Shown: positions 1-11,594 of the stretch, piece after piece
Layout of the letters: every line of letters starts with the position of its first letter
How positions within the stretch are numbered: the first letter of the stretch is position 1
Assembly: GCF_963576675.1 (NCBI RefSeq)
Contig: NC_088914.1
Coordinates: 79,110,441 to 79,174,440, forward strand
Direction of reading: 5' to 3'
DNA from: Euphorbia lathyris
Lineage: Eukaryota; Streptophyta; Magnoliopsida; Malpighiales; Euphorbiaceae
Length of the DNA: 64,000 bases
The notes under the pieces: generated by a model
Told to the model about the DNA's origin: nothing
The model's input: only the letters and a program-made list of their open reading frames with translations
The model's database searches: none
Program-made: the position numbers and the translations under genes

Positions 1-1041
1 ATGTAGCACCCAGTTTCAACGACAATGAATTGAATTTTAGCGACGAAAGTATAAGAGGACCAAGGATGCCACAATTTATGACTTCTCTTATTTACAACTG
101 TGCCACTCTAACTTTATTGTTTGTCCTTTGTTTTTAATTTCCTAAATTGTCATTTTGGCATTTCATTCTTATTCTACCATTATCACTCTTTAATTGTTGT
201 AACCCTAACTAGGACAATTATGTCTTTTACATTTTATTATGAGTGTTATATAAAAAAATATTATCTTTTTTGTGAAGTTTTTGTTAAGGTTTCAACCTTC
301 AACAATGGAGAATTTATGTTTTCATACGATTTAGTCAGTAAAATCTGAAATTAACTCCTTCTAATTAACTATAAAAAAATTCTTTATTGATTTAGTATTA
401 AAATCAACTCGTCCGAAATCGAACTGTAACATTAATCTTCTGTTGTTCTACTTAGATATTGGAATGCAATTTCCAATCTTTGATTATCTTGTTTCTTGTA
501 GGATACCCTTTTCGTAGACTGCCATTTTTGTAGACATCAATTATTTATATAACTAGTACATTTTTATTTTTCGAATTTATACGAATATAAAAGATTTTTG
601 ATATAAACTTTTAGAATCTAATAGAAAACAAATTGAGTCAGATTGATCATATTATGCTTATCTAAAGTTACAGGTGTCAAAATTGGAAGAATGATAGGAT
701 ATAATATTATATAAAAAAGCAACCTTCTGAAGTGGAAAATAATCAGATATTTGAAGAAAAGTGTTTAAATAGGAATTCCCAAAATGTACTTCCCAATCAA
801 ATATTAAAAGGGAGATTGATTGTGTGAATGAATGAATTACAAAACCATTGGCTGTCTTCAAATGGGAATTTGTTCAAAATCCTACCATATGCCATTCAAG
901 CATCTTGCAATCATAGTTTAGATTTAGGGTGCAATTCGCTGCTCATTTTCATGTTTCTGTTTGTCTTTTCATTTCGAAAATGAGAGTTTTAGATGTTTGG
1001 ATAATGACCTCTTGTTTGCCTTTTAAATCTGAAAAACAGCA
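1..1041. other. AT-rich intergenic DNA, no gene seen
   Basis: I see no reading frame with a recognisable domain, no RNA gene and no clear transposon end in this stretch. The short open frames here are AT-rich and of low complexity, as expected by chance. Confidence 0.5.
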
Positions 1042-1044
1042 TTA

Positions 1045-1226
1045 GGTGTTTGGTTAGCGATCTTCTGTTTGCCTTTCACACCTGAAAAGCACATTTTTAT
1101 AAAAACTGAGAATCTCTGCTTTTTGGAAAAGCAGTTTTTTCCAACAGCAAACGGCAACAGTAAATAGCAAACCGTAACAGTAAACAGCAAAAACAACAGC
1201 AAACAATAGGTAAAACAAACGGCCCC
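1045..1226. mobile_element. Tourist-like MITE (first of a pair)
   Basis: The stretch is flanked by TTA at 1042-1044 and 1227-1229, the target duplication typical of PIF/Harbinger elements. Its ends are loosely inverted: GGTGTTTGGTT on the left, and AACAAACGGCCCC on the right, whose complement reads GGGGCCGTTTGTT. The interior is rich in short CAGCAAAC and CAACAGTAAA motifs. The terminal match is imperfect, so the class is a reasoned guess. Confidence 0.45.
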
Positions 1227-1229
1227 TTA

Positions 1230-1448
1230 GTGTCCGTTCGTATCAATTTTCGGAACTACTTTTTGCATTTTAAATCTAAAACGGAAGATAAAAAAAAACG
1301 TTTGGTAAAAATTCGAAACAACTGCTTTTTACAGAAAAATCAATTAATATCTGCTACCTATCAGTAACAGCAAACAACAAACAGCTAATAAAAATACCAA
1401 ACAGATAACAGGAACAATAAACAGAAGAGTCTGTGAAACAAACGGTCC
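1230..1448. mobile_element. Tourist-like MITE (second of a pair)
   Basis: It directly abuts the preceding element and shares its TTA at 1227-1229; the other TTA is at 1449-1451. The ends GTGTCCGTTCGT and ACAAACGGTCC are imperfect inverted repeats. It has no coding capacity. Confidence 0.45.
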
Positions 1449-1451
1449 TTA

Positions 1452-2050
1452 ATTAAAAATATTTTATTTTGTGAATAATGATATTATTTTTATCTGACTC
1501 AATTAAAGAAAAAAAGGAATTTTATTTTATTTCAACCGTTAATTATAGTTGAATGATTTGTAGTTCTTTTTTTCAATTCAACCTACAATAATAATAAAAC
1601 ATATTTGTATTTATTTTTATAATATTTTTGTTGATAATAAATTTAATTTTTTATATAGTTTCAGAGGTAATAAAATAAAGAAACTAGTTTTTGAAATAAT
1701 ATTTTTAATGAAGCTTCTAAAAATATATTATTATTGATGTTCACTGTTATTTTTTCAATTTATGTTGTAATTGTTAGTCATAGTTGTTGTGATAAGCATA
1801 TTAAGAGAAATATTAAATGTATTGATTTGTTTTCTTTTAATTGAAATAGATACGTGAGAAGTTTTTTTTTTTAAAATAAGTTACGGAGAGAGGAGCGTCC
1901 TTCTTATAGTGGATGAAGGATTGTGCATTTTCAAGATGATAACTCTTCAACTGTTGTTATGGAGAGTCACAACCCGTGGTGAAGAAGAATGATGATTCAG
2001 GTTGAAGGAGATGCTTTGTACTAAAGAATCATGTCTTTTTGCAGTAAAAA
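1452..2050. other. AT-rich intergenic DNA, nothing recognised
   Basis: No gene, transposon end or RNA gene is visible. Confidence 0.45.
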
Positions 2051-2051
2051 T

Positions 2052-2224
2052 GTCGGACACGAACGAGACAGGAGTGTCACGTTCGTGACTTTGCTTTGTC
2101 ATGCAAAATTGGCAAGATTGTCTGTCACGATCGCGACATGGCTCACGATCGCGACAGATGTTCTTCTGTCAATGGTCGATTTCGGGCATGTCACGTTCGA
2201 GACAAGTAGGTCACGAACGTGACA
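2052..2224. repeat. Cluster of short palindromes GTCACG(W)2CGYGAC
   Basis: Near-palindromic 14-mers recur: GTCACGTTCGTGAC at 2076-2089, GTCACGATCGCGAC at about 2123-2136, a copy at about 2142-2155, GTCACGTTCGAGAC at about 2190-2203 and GTCACGAACGTGAC at 2211-2224. A related GACACGAACGAGACAG lies at about 2056. The surroundings are AT-rich, so the GC-rich CG-containing palindromes stand out. The two open frames crossing them look incidental. Confidence 0.6.
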
Positions 2225-4780
2225 TATGTTTTTGCCCTAATTCTGGCTCATTTCTTCTGTCTTCGGCTCGTTTCTTGCTGATATTCTTTCATGTTGAGTT
2301 TTTATCTGCTTCAGACCTATCTCTGTACAAATCATGAACAAACAAGTAAAATCTTTCCAAAACATATCCTAAACTAAGCTAAATACATTAATATAAACCT
2401 GAATATGCATGCGTAAATACATAAATTTAGGACGTATCACACTTCGTCGTTCGGACTTGGATATTTTGAAAGGATGTCCTCATCACTAATCTTATCAGCA
2501 CCCAACGTCGTGATTGGCGGAATCAATGGTACAGGCGTCTGAAAAAGACGATGAGACAACGTAATTAATAAAAAAAGTTTATAATCATTACACCCTATTT
2601 CACAGTAACCCAAAGGTCTAAACGATGGTAATAATGGCATCGTTTGGCGAGAAATAGAACAAAAGAAATTAATACATATTAAGAATACAAAGAGTTGGCT
2701 ATAAAAGTAGAGAAACGAGTCATGCTTCAATGATTATGTGGCCTGTCAGTAATTAATGAATTTATGCGACGATTTCACTAACTGAGATGTATCTCACTAT
2801 AAAAAAAACAGAAAATTCCCACACTAAAACATAAGTTAATTTCTATCAAAACATGAAAGTCATCTTCAACCAAACGTTGCCTTCGGTTACATGTCACTCA
2901 ACATATCAATAGATCATACTTCAGGTCATTCCATACAATGAAGCCTTAAAGCACTTTGGTCTGAAAGCTTCAGATGAGGACATCTAATATCATACTATTC
3001 ATCATGAATACATGTGGACCAATGAGATGTCTTCTCCCTCGATTATAACTGTGATTGCCCTATTGACTAATCAAATGAGGCCTTAACAAGATGCACATTC
3101 TTATCTGCACCCAACACCGTGATTGGTGGAATCAACGGTACAACCGTTATAACTGTTTCCTCACCTCACCATTGACTGGCTACGTGACCATTTACTAGGT
3201 ATACGATATACAAAAAGGTACTCAATTCATTTCATTTGCTCATCTAAGCTCATCTATTTTTCAGTAATTTTTCTCACTACTGACTTAGGTATCAAAGCAG
3301 GGTCGCCGGTTACCTCCCCCTCTTTGATCATTTGTCATCTTATTTCAAACAGATGAAGGGTTCTCAAGCTCAGTCCAAATTATATCACGTGCTGTTTGTT
3401 TCCATTTTTCAGAGCTGCCTTTTACTTTTCAATACTAAATAGGAGATACAAACAGCTAACAACAAACTGGACAGCGGAAACAAATGGACCTCACATCTCT
3501 TTTGTACATGATTTCTATTAAACTATTTTTTAATTAAATTTCATTTTAATTTTTTCAAGATTTTAGATAATTTTGAGCAACAAAAATCTCCTATATCTCA
3601 ATTTAAGAGCCCTACCAAGAATAATGGCAGAAAAAAGGAAAACAACAAAGAAGGTATGTTTGTCATGTGCAAGAACCCTTAATTTTTTTTTTTTTTCATT
3701 CTTTCATTTTCACTATTTAATCAACTTGATGGTTATGGTTCTGGATTATTATGGACCTCTCTTTATACGTTTAATAAAAAATAAAAGAAACTTTTATTTT
3801 AAAAATAAATAAAGTCCTTATATCTAAAAAAAACATGAATAAGATCAATGATAAGATTTCATTTGACTTAAAGGGTAAATTATTATGTGAATTATTTAAT
3901 TATAATGTAATTTAATTTGATTTATTAATTCAGTCAAATATTATCTTGATAAAAGAATAATTCAAAAAAAATATCATATAATTTTATGTTTGACATCTAA
4001 GGACTTTTAATTTTCAAATCAGTACATAGCTTTTATTATTTAATTCTTTTGACCGCCATTAATTAAATCTAAGTACTTTTAATTAAAAATTAAAACACTA
4101 ATTAAGAGATTAAAAAAGGGAGAATCTGAAAGAGAGAATAGTTAGATTGGTGAATGAGAAGAGAGAGTTATGATTCGATGATGCAAAAAGATTCTTTAAC
4201 GATAGGAAACTGACACGTGTCGAGTGAAGTAGAAGCATCTAGTTTTGTAACATGTGAATTAAAAAATAAAAATAAAAATAAAAATAAAAGAAGATAAGGA
4301 TTCTTTTTGGGATGGTTCTGAAATGGTTGTTTGTGTGTGAGTTTTAGATGCTTTTCTTTCTTTTTCTGCAAAATGACAACCATTTTCTAACTACCTTTTC
4401 TTTTCTTTGTCTATGCCCTAATTATTTCTTTTCTACTCAATGTCTCATTTTCTTCATATGTTTTTTTTAGTAATTGGTTAGACACATTTTATAGGTTTAG
4501 CTCTAGTTATATAGATTTTATGTAACGTATCATCAAGACCGATGGCGAATACATGATTGGTCTATTTGGGGACCGGTTTTATATATGTGCTTGTATAAGA
4601 AAAATTTAGAAATTTCGATTTAGGAAGATCTTAACAGGCCGAGCCAATTTTGGGGTGCTAATTCAGCACCATATCAATATTTCTTGGAGACATTAGGCAA
4701 GAACCACCCCTAATCATGGTGGTTCCGGTGGCCGGAGGGGCCTAGCCCTTCAGGTCCTCTTGTACACGCCCCTAATCAAG
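2225..4780. other. Intergenic DNA with one diverged direct repeat
   Basis: I see no gene. A roughly 50-bp sequence beginning CTTATCAGCACCCAACGTCG at 2491-2540 returns in diverged form at 3100-3149 in the same orientation. It is about 600 bp away and probably belongs to an old transposon. A Tourist-like fragment, with motifs such as GTTTGTTTCC and AACAAATGGACC, lies at about 3400-3490. Confidence 0.45.
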
Positions 4781-4788
4781 ACATTGTA

Positions 4789-5461
4789 TATGGAAAGTTG
4801 ACTCTGATAGCAATTGTAACAACTTGATCTAATCCACTTTCGTCCAAGTACTATTCCTTGATCTTCGCTGCTTTAAAATGCGTTTACATGGATTAGAAAT
4901 TCATCTTGCTAATATAATTTAGTCACCATTTATGTAATTTTCGCCTATTTCGTTCCTGAATCAACACGTTATACACAGAAAGCAATACCATAATCCAATA
5001 CCATATAGATATTGTCCGCTTTCGTCCAAGTCTTGTTCTTTGAGCCTCACGACCTCAAAATGCATCTACATGTATTAAAATCCACAATAAGACTATCACA
5101 ATGGCGAATACAGGACAACTCTATTGGAGGGCAATTTAACACATGCGTATATATATTTTTATGCACAGTATAAAATCTAACTACACTTTTTTTGAGCCTT
5201 TTTTTTTCAATATCATTTTACACCTTACTGAGCTAAATTGTTCACCTAACTAACACATGGCACACGGAAGCCAACTCTAATACCAATTGTAATAGCCTCA
5301 TCAAATACCGTGTAGACTTTGTCCCATTTTATCCAATGCTCATTCTGTGAGCCTCCCAAATCCAGCATCTTGCACCTCACGGCTTTAAAACGCGTCTGCA
5401 TGTATTGGATTCTCATCTTACTAATAAGCCACTGTCACTCTCTCTATATTTCCGATGTTTG
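4789..5461. repeat. Three diverged direct repeats of about 130-200 bp
   Basis: Units start near 4789, 4971 and 5261. Each has the same order of motifs: an ATACCAAT/ATAGCAATTGTAA-like block, then TTGTCCGCTTTCGTCCAAG or a variant, then GAGCCTCACG, then AAAACGCGTCTACATG-like text. They are probably relics of one transposon family. No coding sequence or clear termini were found. Confidence 0.5.
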
Positions 5462-6224
5462 ATTCCGTTCATTCCTATCCCCACATCTCTTAGAACTGCT
5501 CATTGCTCAGGTTTTCTATCCCAATACCACTCACTCTGACCGAGTCTTTACATTAACTCTTGCCACATAAAACATCATTAAACCATTGAAATGAAAATAG
5601 AGGACAAATTTAATTCCTAAAGTGAGAATATAAAGTAATTTTAGTGTAAAATTGAACGAAGGTGACAATAAATTGGTAAGTAGAATGCAGCTATGCATTT
5701 ATGATTAAAACTTTGAAGAATAAATTTGATATTTCTTTTTCAAGATTTGATGCTTACAATATAACCGAATCATCATCTCTTCTCTTTCATTGATGCTCCT
5801 TCCTTAGTTCATCATCTAACATTATGTTCTTACTATTATTTTTCACTTTTCTTTTTCTTTCATTAATTGCTAAGTTTTAAAAATGCATAATGAATTATAT
5901 TGGTCAATATGAAATTTTAGTTTTCTTTCTATTATGAAACTTATTTCTCAATAATCAACATTGATCAAACGAGTATAATTTAGTTAGTACATCACTGAAA
6001 TCACAAGTGTAAAGGGGTCGCATTGAAAAGAAAACTCTAAAAATTCTATGGAAACTGTGTACCAATTTTTAAAACTTTTTTTTTATATAAAAACACAAAA
6101 AGTAATAATTTAGCACCAATAAATCACAAGAGAAAGTGAATCCTGAAATTCATCTTTTTAAAAAGAAAACCATAAAGAAAAATCACCCTTGAATATTTTT
6201 GTCATTATTATTTTCATTTGCTTA
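5462..6224. other. AT-rich intergenic DNA, nothing recognised
   Basis: No gene or element could be supported in this stretch. Confidence 0.45.
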
Positions 6225-6233
6225 AATTTTAAA

Positions 6234-6731
6234 GGCTTAATACATCATTTTGTCTCCTGAACTACATTTTGAACATTTAAAGTATCCCGATAGTCTCATC
6301 AACTTGCATAAAATGTTCAGTTAGCCTCCTAAACTTGCATAAAATGTAATCAATTGAACATTCGATCGCAAAAACAGTAAGTTAAATACGGAATATGTAT
6401 TCCACGCATCTTAAAATGTTATTACATTAATTCAAAAATAGATTAAAAAAGAAGTTATTGCTTCATCAACTATACAACTTGTCTTCTCTAATCTAAGAAC
6501 TGTATATCCCAATTTCAGTCGTTTTACTTTTGTTAATACTCATGCAATGCATCTTCTGCATTTAACTTACTTTTTTTTTATGGCCGAATGATTAATTGAT
6601 TACATTTTACGCAAGTTTAGGGGGCTAACTGAACATTTTATGTAAGTTGAAGGGACTATCGGGACACTTTAAAAATTCAGGGGTCAATCAAACTTTTTGG
6701 ACAAGTTCATGAGCAAATAATGTATTAAGCC
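6234..6731. mobile_element. MULE-type MITE, 498 bp
   Basis: The element has terminal inverted repeats GGCTTAATACATCATTT and AAATAATGTATTAAGCC. It is flanked by the 9-mers AATTTTAAA (6225-6233) and AACTTTAAA (6732-6740), which differ at one base. A 9-bp duplication points to the Mutator superfamily. The subterminal parts are also inverted, for example around 6300-6360 against 6610-6665. There is no coding capacity. Confidence 0.75.
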
Positions 6732-6944
6732 AACTTTAAAATAGTATGAAAATGATAAAAATAAATAAATGTAGAAGTGAATTTTCTATTTATGGTACTC
6801 CTAATAATGATGAATTTATTAAGGAGTCGTTAGGGCTGTCAGTGTCGTAGAAAGGCCCACATAGGATAAGAAGTTAAGAAGTTCAACTGAAAAAGATGAA
6901 TCGCCGTTATATAGTAGTTTATTTATGGATATAACTTCAACAAT

Positions 6945-7016
6945 TCCGATGTCGTCCAGCGGTTAGGATATCTGGCTTTCACCCAGGAGACCCGGGTTCG
7001 ATTCCCGGCATCGGAA
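6945..7016 (+). tRNA. tRNA-Glu (anticodon UUC)
   Basis: This is a complete 72-nt tRNA without an intron. The acceptor stem TCCGATG at 6945-6951 pairs with CATCGGA at 7009-7015, followed by discriminator A at 7016. The D arm contains GGTTAGGAT. The anticodon loop CTTTCAC at 6976-6982 places TTC at 6978-6980, which reads GAA codons. The T arm contains GGGTTCGATTCCC, which includes the B box for RNA polymerase III. The 3' CCA is not encoded, as expected for a nuclear gene. Confidence 0.97.
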
Positions 7017-7017
7017 A

Positions 7018-7024
7018 TTTTTTT
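7018..7024 (+). terminator. RNA polymerase III terminator of the tRNA gene
   Basis: A run of seven T residues begins two bases after the mature tRNA 3' end, which is the usual pol III stop signal. Confidence 0.85.
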
Positions 7025-7142
7025 ACTAATGTTTTTATTTTTTAATTTTTTTTTATGACGAAAACGTACATACTAATGTTAGTCTATTATAACCCTCTAA
7101 ATACTTTTATGAGATAAAATACATCCGTCTACACTAATTAGT

Positions 7143-7651
7143 TGGGTAAATTACACTCATGGCCATTAAATTTTACAAATTTTAACATTGTGAAACTTCA
7201 ATTCTTAACGGTATGATCACTGAACTTTATATTTTTTTACATCGGTGGTCACTCAACTTTAACTAACTCATCAAAATAACCGTTAACAACCTCAAAATGA
7301 AAATATCCAAGAATTAAAGTTGTTCAGAACGACATTTACAAGGAAACCACATTTTTTATTTTCCAAAATCACATTTTTTTGGAGCCTTCTCTCTCTAAAA
7401 TTTAACTCTCTCTCCTAAGCAAACAACATTTAAATGACTTCAAAACGAAAAATTTCAAGAATTAAAATTTCTTAGAATATCATTAACTCTTTGAATGTTT
7501 TATTTTGAGGCCGTCAACGGTCGTTTTGAGGCGTTGAGTGGCAATCGGTGTTAAAAAGTGTAAAATTGAGTGGATATACCGTTAAAAATTGAAGTTCAGT
7601 GGCCACAATGTTAAAATAGGTAAAATTCAGTGGCATGGGTGTAATTTACCC
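7143..7651. mobile_element. MULE-type MITE, GGGTAAATTACA family, copy 1
   Basis: The ends TGGGTAAATTACAC and GTGTAATTTACCC are inverted. The flanking 9-mer CTAATTAGT is perfect at 7134-7142 and 7652-7660. Two further copies of the family are in the window, at 8235-8719 and 57978-58489. The interior repeats motifs such as CACTGAACTTTA and its complement and has no reading frame. The 9-bp duplication suggests mobilisation by a Mutator-like transposase. Confidence 0.85.
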
Positions 7652-7710
7652 CTAATTAGTCTATTATAATGTCTTCTCAAACCATAAATTAACTGATTGG
7701 TTAAATTTTT

Positions 7711-8024
7711 TGAGGAAGTATTAATTTATGCTCTGCATATAAAATAGTACCAATATAGATTTAAATTTAAAAAAAAGTACTAATTTAGGTCTTGATGACG
7801 GAACGAGACACGTTATTGATATTACTCCATTAAGTTTTGTCAATTATATGTGGAGGGAGAAATCAGAACTTAACGGAGTAATAGAAATGACGTGTCCAAT
7901 CCGTTCTCGAGGCCTAAATTGATATCGTTTTTTAAACGTTAAGCCCATATTGATGTTATTTTGTACATGGAGCCTAAATTAATACTTATCTAAAAACCAT
8001 AGACCTATTTTGATACATTCCTCA
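7711..8024. mobile_element. Unclassified inverted-repeat element, 314 bp
   Basis: The ends TGAGGAAGTATTAA and TTGATACATTCCTCA are imperfect inverted repeats, and inner segments (ACTAATTTAGG and CCTAAATT) are inverted as well. A 22-24 bp sequence containing CCATAAATTAACTGAT occurs on both sides, near 7676-7698 and 8031-8053, and could be a long target duplication. No coding capacity is seen. Confidence 0.5.
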
Positions 8025-8089
8025 TATGTTCTCAAACCATAAATTAACTGATGTTATAAATTTTATTTTATTATTATGGGCTTAAGTTT

Positions 8090-8216
8090 GAGGGTGAGTC
8101 TTGACGCAACGGTAAACATTGTTGTCGTGTGACCAAAAGGTCACAGGTTCGAATCTTAGGAGCGGCCTTTTGCCAAATAAATTGGCATGGGGACGCGTAG
8201 TGCATTAGGCCACCCT
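8090..8216 (+). mobile_element. Au-type SINE, partial copy
   Basis: The head is tRNA-derived, with an A-box-like region (GACGCAACGG) and a B box GGTTCGAATC. The tail ends in CCCTTT. The order matches the fuller copy at 61220-61410, but the middle third is deleted. A 19-bp duplication, TTATTATGGGCTTAAGTTT, flanks it at 8071-8089 and 8217-8235, as expected for LINE-driven insertion. Confidence 0.85.
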
Positions 8217-8234
8217 TTATTATGGGCTTAAGTT

Positions 8235-8719
8235 TGGGTAAATTACACACATGCCCACTCAACTTTATCAATTTTAACATTGTGGCCACTGAACTTTACA
8301 CTTTTTAACACCGGTGACCACTCAATTTTAACTAACTTCTCAAAGTGGCCGTTAACGATCTCAAAATGAAAATATTCAAGAATTAAAATTGTTCAGAACC
8401 ACATTTACTATGAAACCACATTTTTTATTTTCCAAAATCACATTTTTTAGAGCTTTATCTCTCTAAAAATTCACTCTCTCTCCTAACAAAACAACACCTA
8501 AATGACCTCAAAACGAAAATTTTCAAGAATTAAAGTTCCTTAAAATATCATTCACGCTTTGGATTTTTTATTTTTAGACCGTCAACAGTCGTTTTGAGGC
8601 GTTGAGTGGCCACCGGTGTAAAAAAGTGTAAAGTTCAGTGGCCATATTGTTAAGAATTGAAGTTCAGTGACCATAATGTTAAATGGGTAAAGTTCAGTGG
8701 CCATGAGTGTAATTTACCC
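8235..8719. mobile_element. MULE-type MITE, GGGTAAATTACA family, copy 2
   Basis: It has the same inverted ends as copy 1. The perfect 9-bp duplication GCTTAAGTT is at 8226-8234 and 8720-8728. It landed inside the downstream target duplication of the adjacent SINE, so it is younger than the SINE. Confidence 0.85.
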
Positions 8720-8879
8720 GCTTAAGTTTATCTTAATAGAATAATTTGATATATTATTAATGATTTATTTTTTAAGTATTTTCATTTGAATTTAATTGAT
8801 TTTGGGAATTTCAAAATTTAATCACCGGTTGTTGAACTAGTTTTATTAAAAAAAATCCCAAAACTAAAAGAATATCTTT

Positions 8880-9330
8880 ATAAGATATTCAGACATATCG
8901 AAAGGATATGTCTCGAAGTACGAAGACTTTGTCTTATTAGAGAACAAGTTTTATAACTTAAACGAAATTGATCATCATCTCACTTTGTTTAAGAAACAAG
9001 ATTCAAATGGGTCGCTCCATCCGAGTGGAAGAAATTTTATGGAGAAAGAAAATGTTCCGGTATATTAAAACGTTACGAATGATCTAGATCCTACCTTAAG
9101 TGGAAGTATGATTCCTAACTCTAGTGATAGTACAGAACATGACTCCTTTAGTTACTATGAAGAATGTAGAAGATATGTTTATCTAGATTCGGAAACGCTT
9201 CGTAATAAAAGGCAAAAGTCAAAAACCAATGATTTAGTATCGAAGGCACGACTCCTTTAGTTACTCAAGACGAAGTGGAGTGAATTAAGGCAATGAAAAA
9301 AGAACGGATAAGTACAAAAAAAATCTATTT
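8880..9330 (+). pseudogene. Possible degraded retroelement coding remnant
   Basis: The plus strand has short stretches of codon-like sequence, for example around 9080-9240, broken by stops and gaps. They resemble a decayed Copia pol spacer or neighbouring region, but no diagnostic motif remains. This is a weak call based on texture and on the Copia-like relic that follows. Confidence 0.2.
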
Positions 9331-9589
9331 TGCAAACGCGAACCTGTGACTTTTTTTTTACAAACAAAGGTATGTGTTAAACGTTATTAGCAAATAGAAG
9401 CTAAATTGACTAATGGTGTTAAAATTCAAAGAGAAAAGAGTTAATTTGGTCCTTATATTTATTTATTTCATAAATTAACCTCCCTAATTATCTAATTATC
9501 ACAAATAAACCCCAAAATCAAAAATAAAAATAAAAAATACCATCTTCCCCATCTCTTTTTAATTTTTTATTTTCATTCTTCTTTCTCTC

Positions 9590-9620
9590 TCTTCTTCTTC
9601 TTCTTCTTCTTCTTTTTTTC
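9590..9620. repeat. (TTC)n microsatellite
   Basis: A run of about seven TTC units is embedded in a wider pyrimidine-rich tract. Confidence 0.8.
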
Positions 9621-9664
9621 TTCTATTTTTTTTTACGTTTCGATTACAGAAAATCTGGAAAGAA

Positions 9665-9960
9665 GTCAATATATGAAGTATGTATCTACTCATGACAAGG
9701 CAGGAGACCCACTTACCAAGATGTTAGTGCGAAGCATCTTAAATCCCAAAATTTGTTGATGTTTGTTGTTATTCTATTATGAATGTCAGACAGAGAAGTA
9801 GCTCACTCGTACGGGTGTTTACCCTTATTTTGTCATAATGGTGACAAAAAGAGTAGGGATGCAGTTGTTTTTAGCAAAACGAGAGCTAGCTCAATACGCA
9901 TGAGCCGCCTTGCATAAAAGATGAAATTAGTTTCATTTAAATGCAAGATGGATATATATA
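9665..9960 (+). pseudogene. Relic of a Copia pol C-terminus and 3' flank
   Basis: At about 9671-9735 the plus strand reads as a peptide resembling the last part of Copia RNase H (Y-x-S-T-H-D-K-A-G-D-P-L-T-K), a motif that normally lies just before the pol stop codon. The downstream sequence would then be 3' UTR or LTR, but I see no partner LTR. Only a fragment survives. Confidence 0.4.
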
Positions 9961-11594
9961 TATTCTATAACGTATAGACATATAAGAAATTTATATGTTA
10001 TCAAGATCACAAGTTAAAAGCGATCTGCAATATTTAGTCTTTATAGTCGGAAGTAGTCTCTAAAGATAGATGTTTTGGCACATCTGAACTGAAACTTCCG
10101 TATAGTGTTATTAAGATTGACATGCTCTTATTTCGAAAAGAAATGAAATAATGACATAACACATGATTGCATATCATTAGCAACCTATTTTCAATTGGAC
10201 GTTTATCAATCCTGTTCCCGAAAGTTAACGTTTTTCGTGCCTAAAGTTCACAAATCCAATTTCTGCACCATTTTTAACCTTGCTGCCCAGCCATGCTCAT
10301 TAATATGTTTCAACCCTTCAAAGCTCATTTTTGTCTGAAATTTTTCTATATTCACATCTCCTATAACACAACTTTAATTCTAGCCTTTCATTTCACCTCA
10401 ATTTGTGCCTAAAATCTCATTTTACAGGCTATCTTTAACCCCGAAAGTCCATTTTTTACTAAAAATCCTTTTCAATTAATTCACTCGTTCTATTTTTGTT
10501 ATTATTTATTGAAGTCTCCCAGACTAAGTCGAATACGGTCTTCACCAATCATTCAATTACTCGTTTTGCTCGTGAATTTGAAGCTGTTTGCAGCTCAAGG
10601 CCTCGTCAAGAGTGACTTTTTTTAATCATTGCATCGTTCGTCAATCGTTTCGTTTAGATTCAAGTTTTCACCCACATAATTTATAACTTTAATCGTCAAA
10701 ATTAATTGGAAATTAATTTTCCTGGCATGCTCGCACCAATTCCACACGTAACAATGTTGAAATTAGCAATTGTGAAAATACCGTTAACGTTGTGTTTAGT
10801 TGATGGAATGAGATTATATGGAATAACTAATGTTGTTGTTCAAAAGATAAGTTTACCCCTCAAATGTAATTTTCTATTTATTTTAAAATTTTAGTTATTA
10901 CCATAAATTATTCAAATATTTAATACATATTATTTAAGAGAAAACCTGAACAACAATAAAACGGAAAATTTTGAAAAAAAATGTGAAAAATGGTAGTGAA
11001 AAGCACGAAAAATGAAAAAAAGTCACTTAATATAATTTTTACCATGGATATTTACTTTTTTAAGTGTTTACATTTTTCACATATCATATTTTTATTTTGT
11101 GAACCATTTTCACTTTTTTTTTTCCTTTTTGCGTTTTTCATGTTTTCTTGTTTTTACTGTTTTTTTTAGTTTTTCTATTTTTTCACGGTTTTTCAGTTTT
11201 TGGCATTTTTATCATTTTTTTAATGAAATGTGAAATAAATTATCAATGGACATGAAAGCGTTAATTTGGAATCAGAAAAATATGAGTGATAGAATAACTA
11301 TTTCTATGTTTAATTTAGAATAATCAATTGTGTAATACAATTTCCATAAAAATAATAATGAACAAAATTATGGAATAGTAATTCTCTATAAATAGTTATT
11401 CTGTTGCTAGTCTATTTCATGAACCATACATTAGCTAAAGATTGTTTTTTTTTTTTTTTTAACAAAGTGTACAAATTACACAATTTCAATTTAACAAAAA
11501 AAAAAAGCATTAAAATTTATGAAAAAATAAGTTATCGTTGGTGGTAATAAAAAAAAAAAAAGAAGAAAAAAGAAAAGGGTCAAATACATGAATA
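9961..11594. other. AT-rich intergenic DNA, no gene seen
   Basis: Nothing recognisable is encoded. The part from about 10970 to 11220 is dominated by poly-A and poly-T tracts with GTGAAAA/TTTTCAC words in both orientations and may be an old foldback element. Confidence 0.4.

Noticed and set aside
8090..8216. tRNA-like box B sequence
   Set aside because: Only the A and B boxes are present, without a cloverleaf or acceptor stem pairing. The layout is that of a tRNA-derived SINE. The same holds for 61220-61410.
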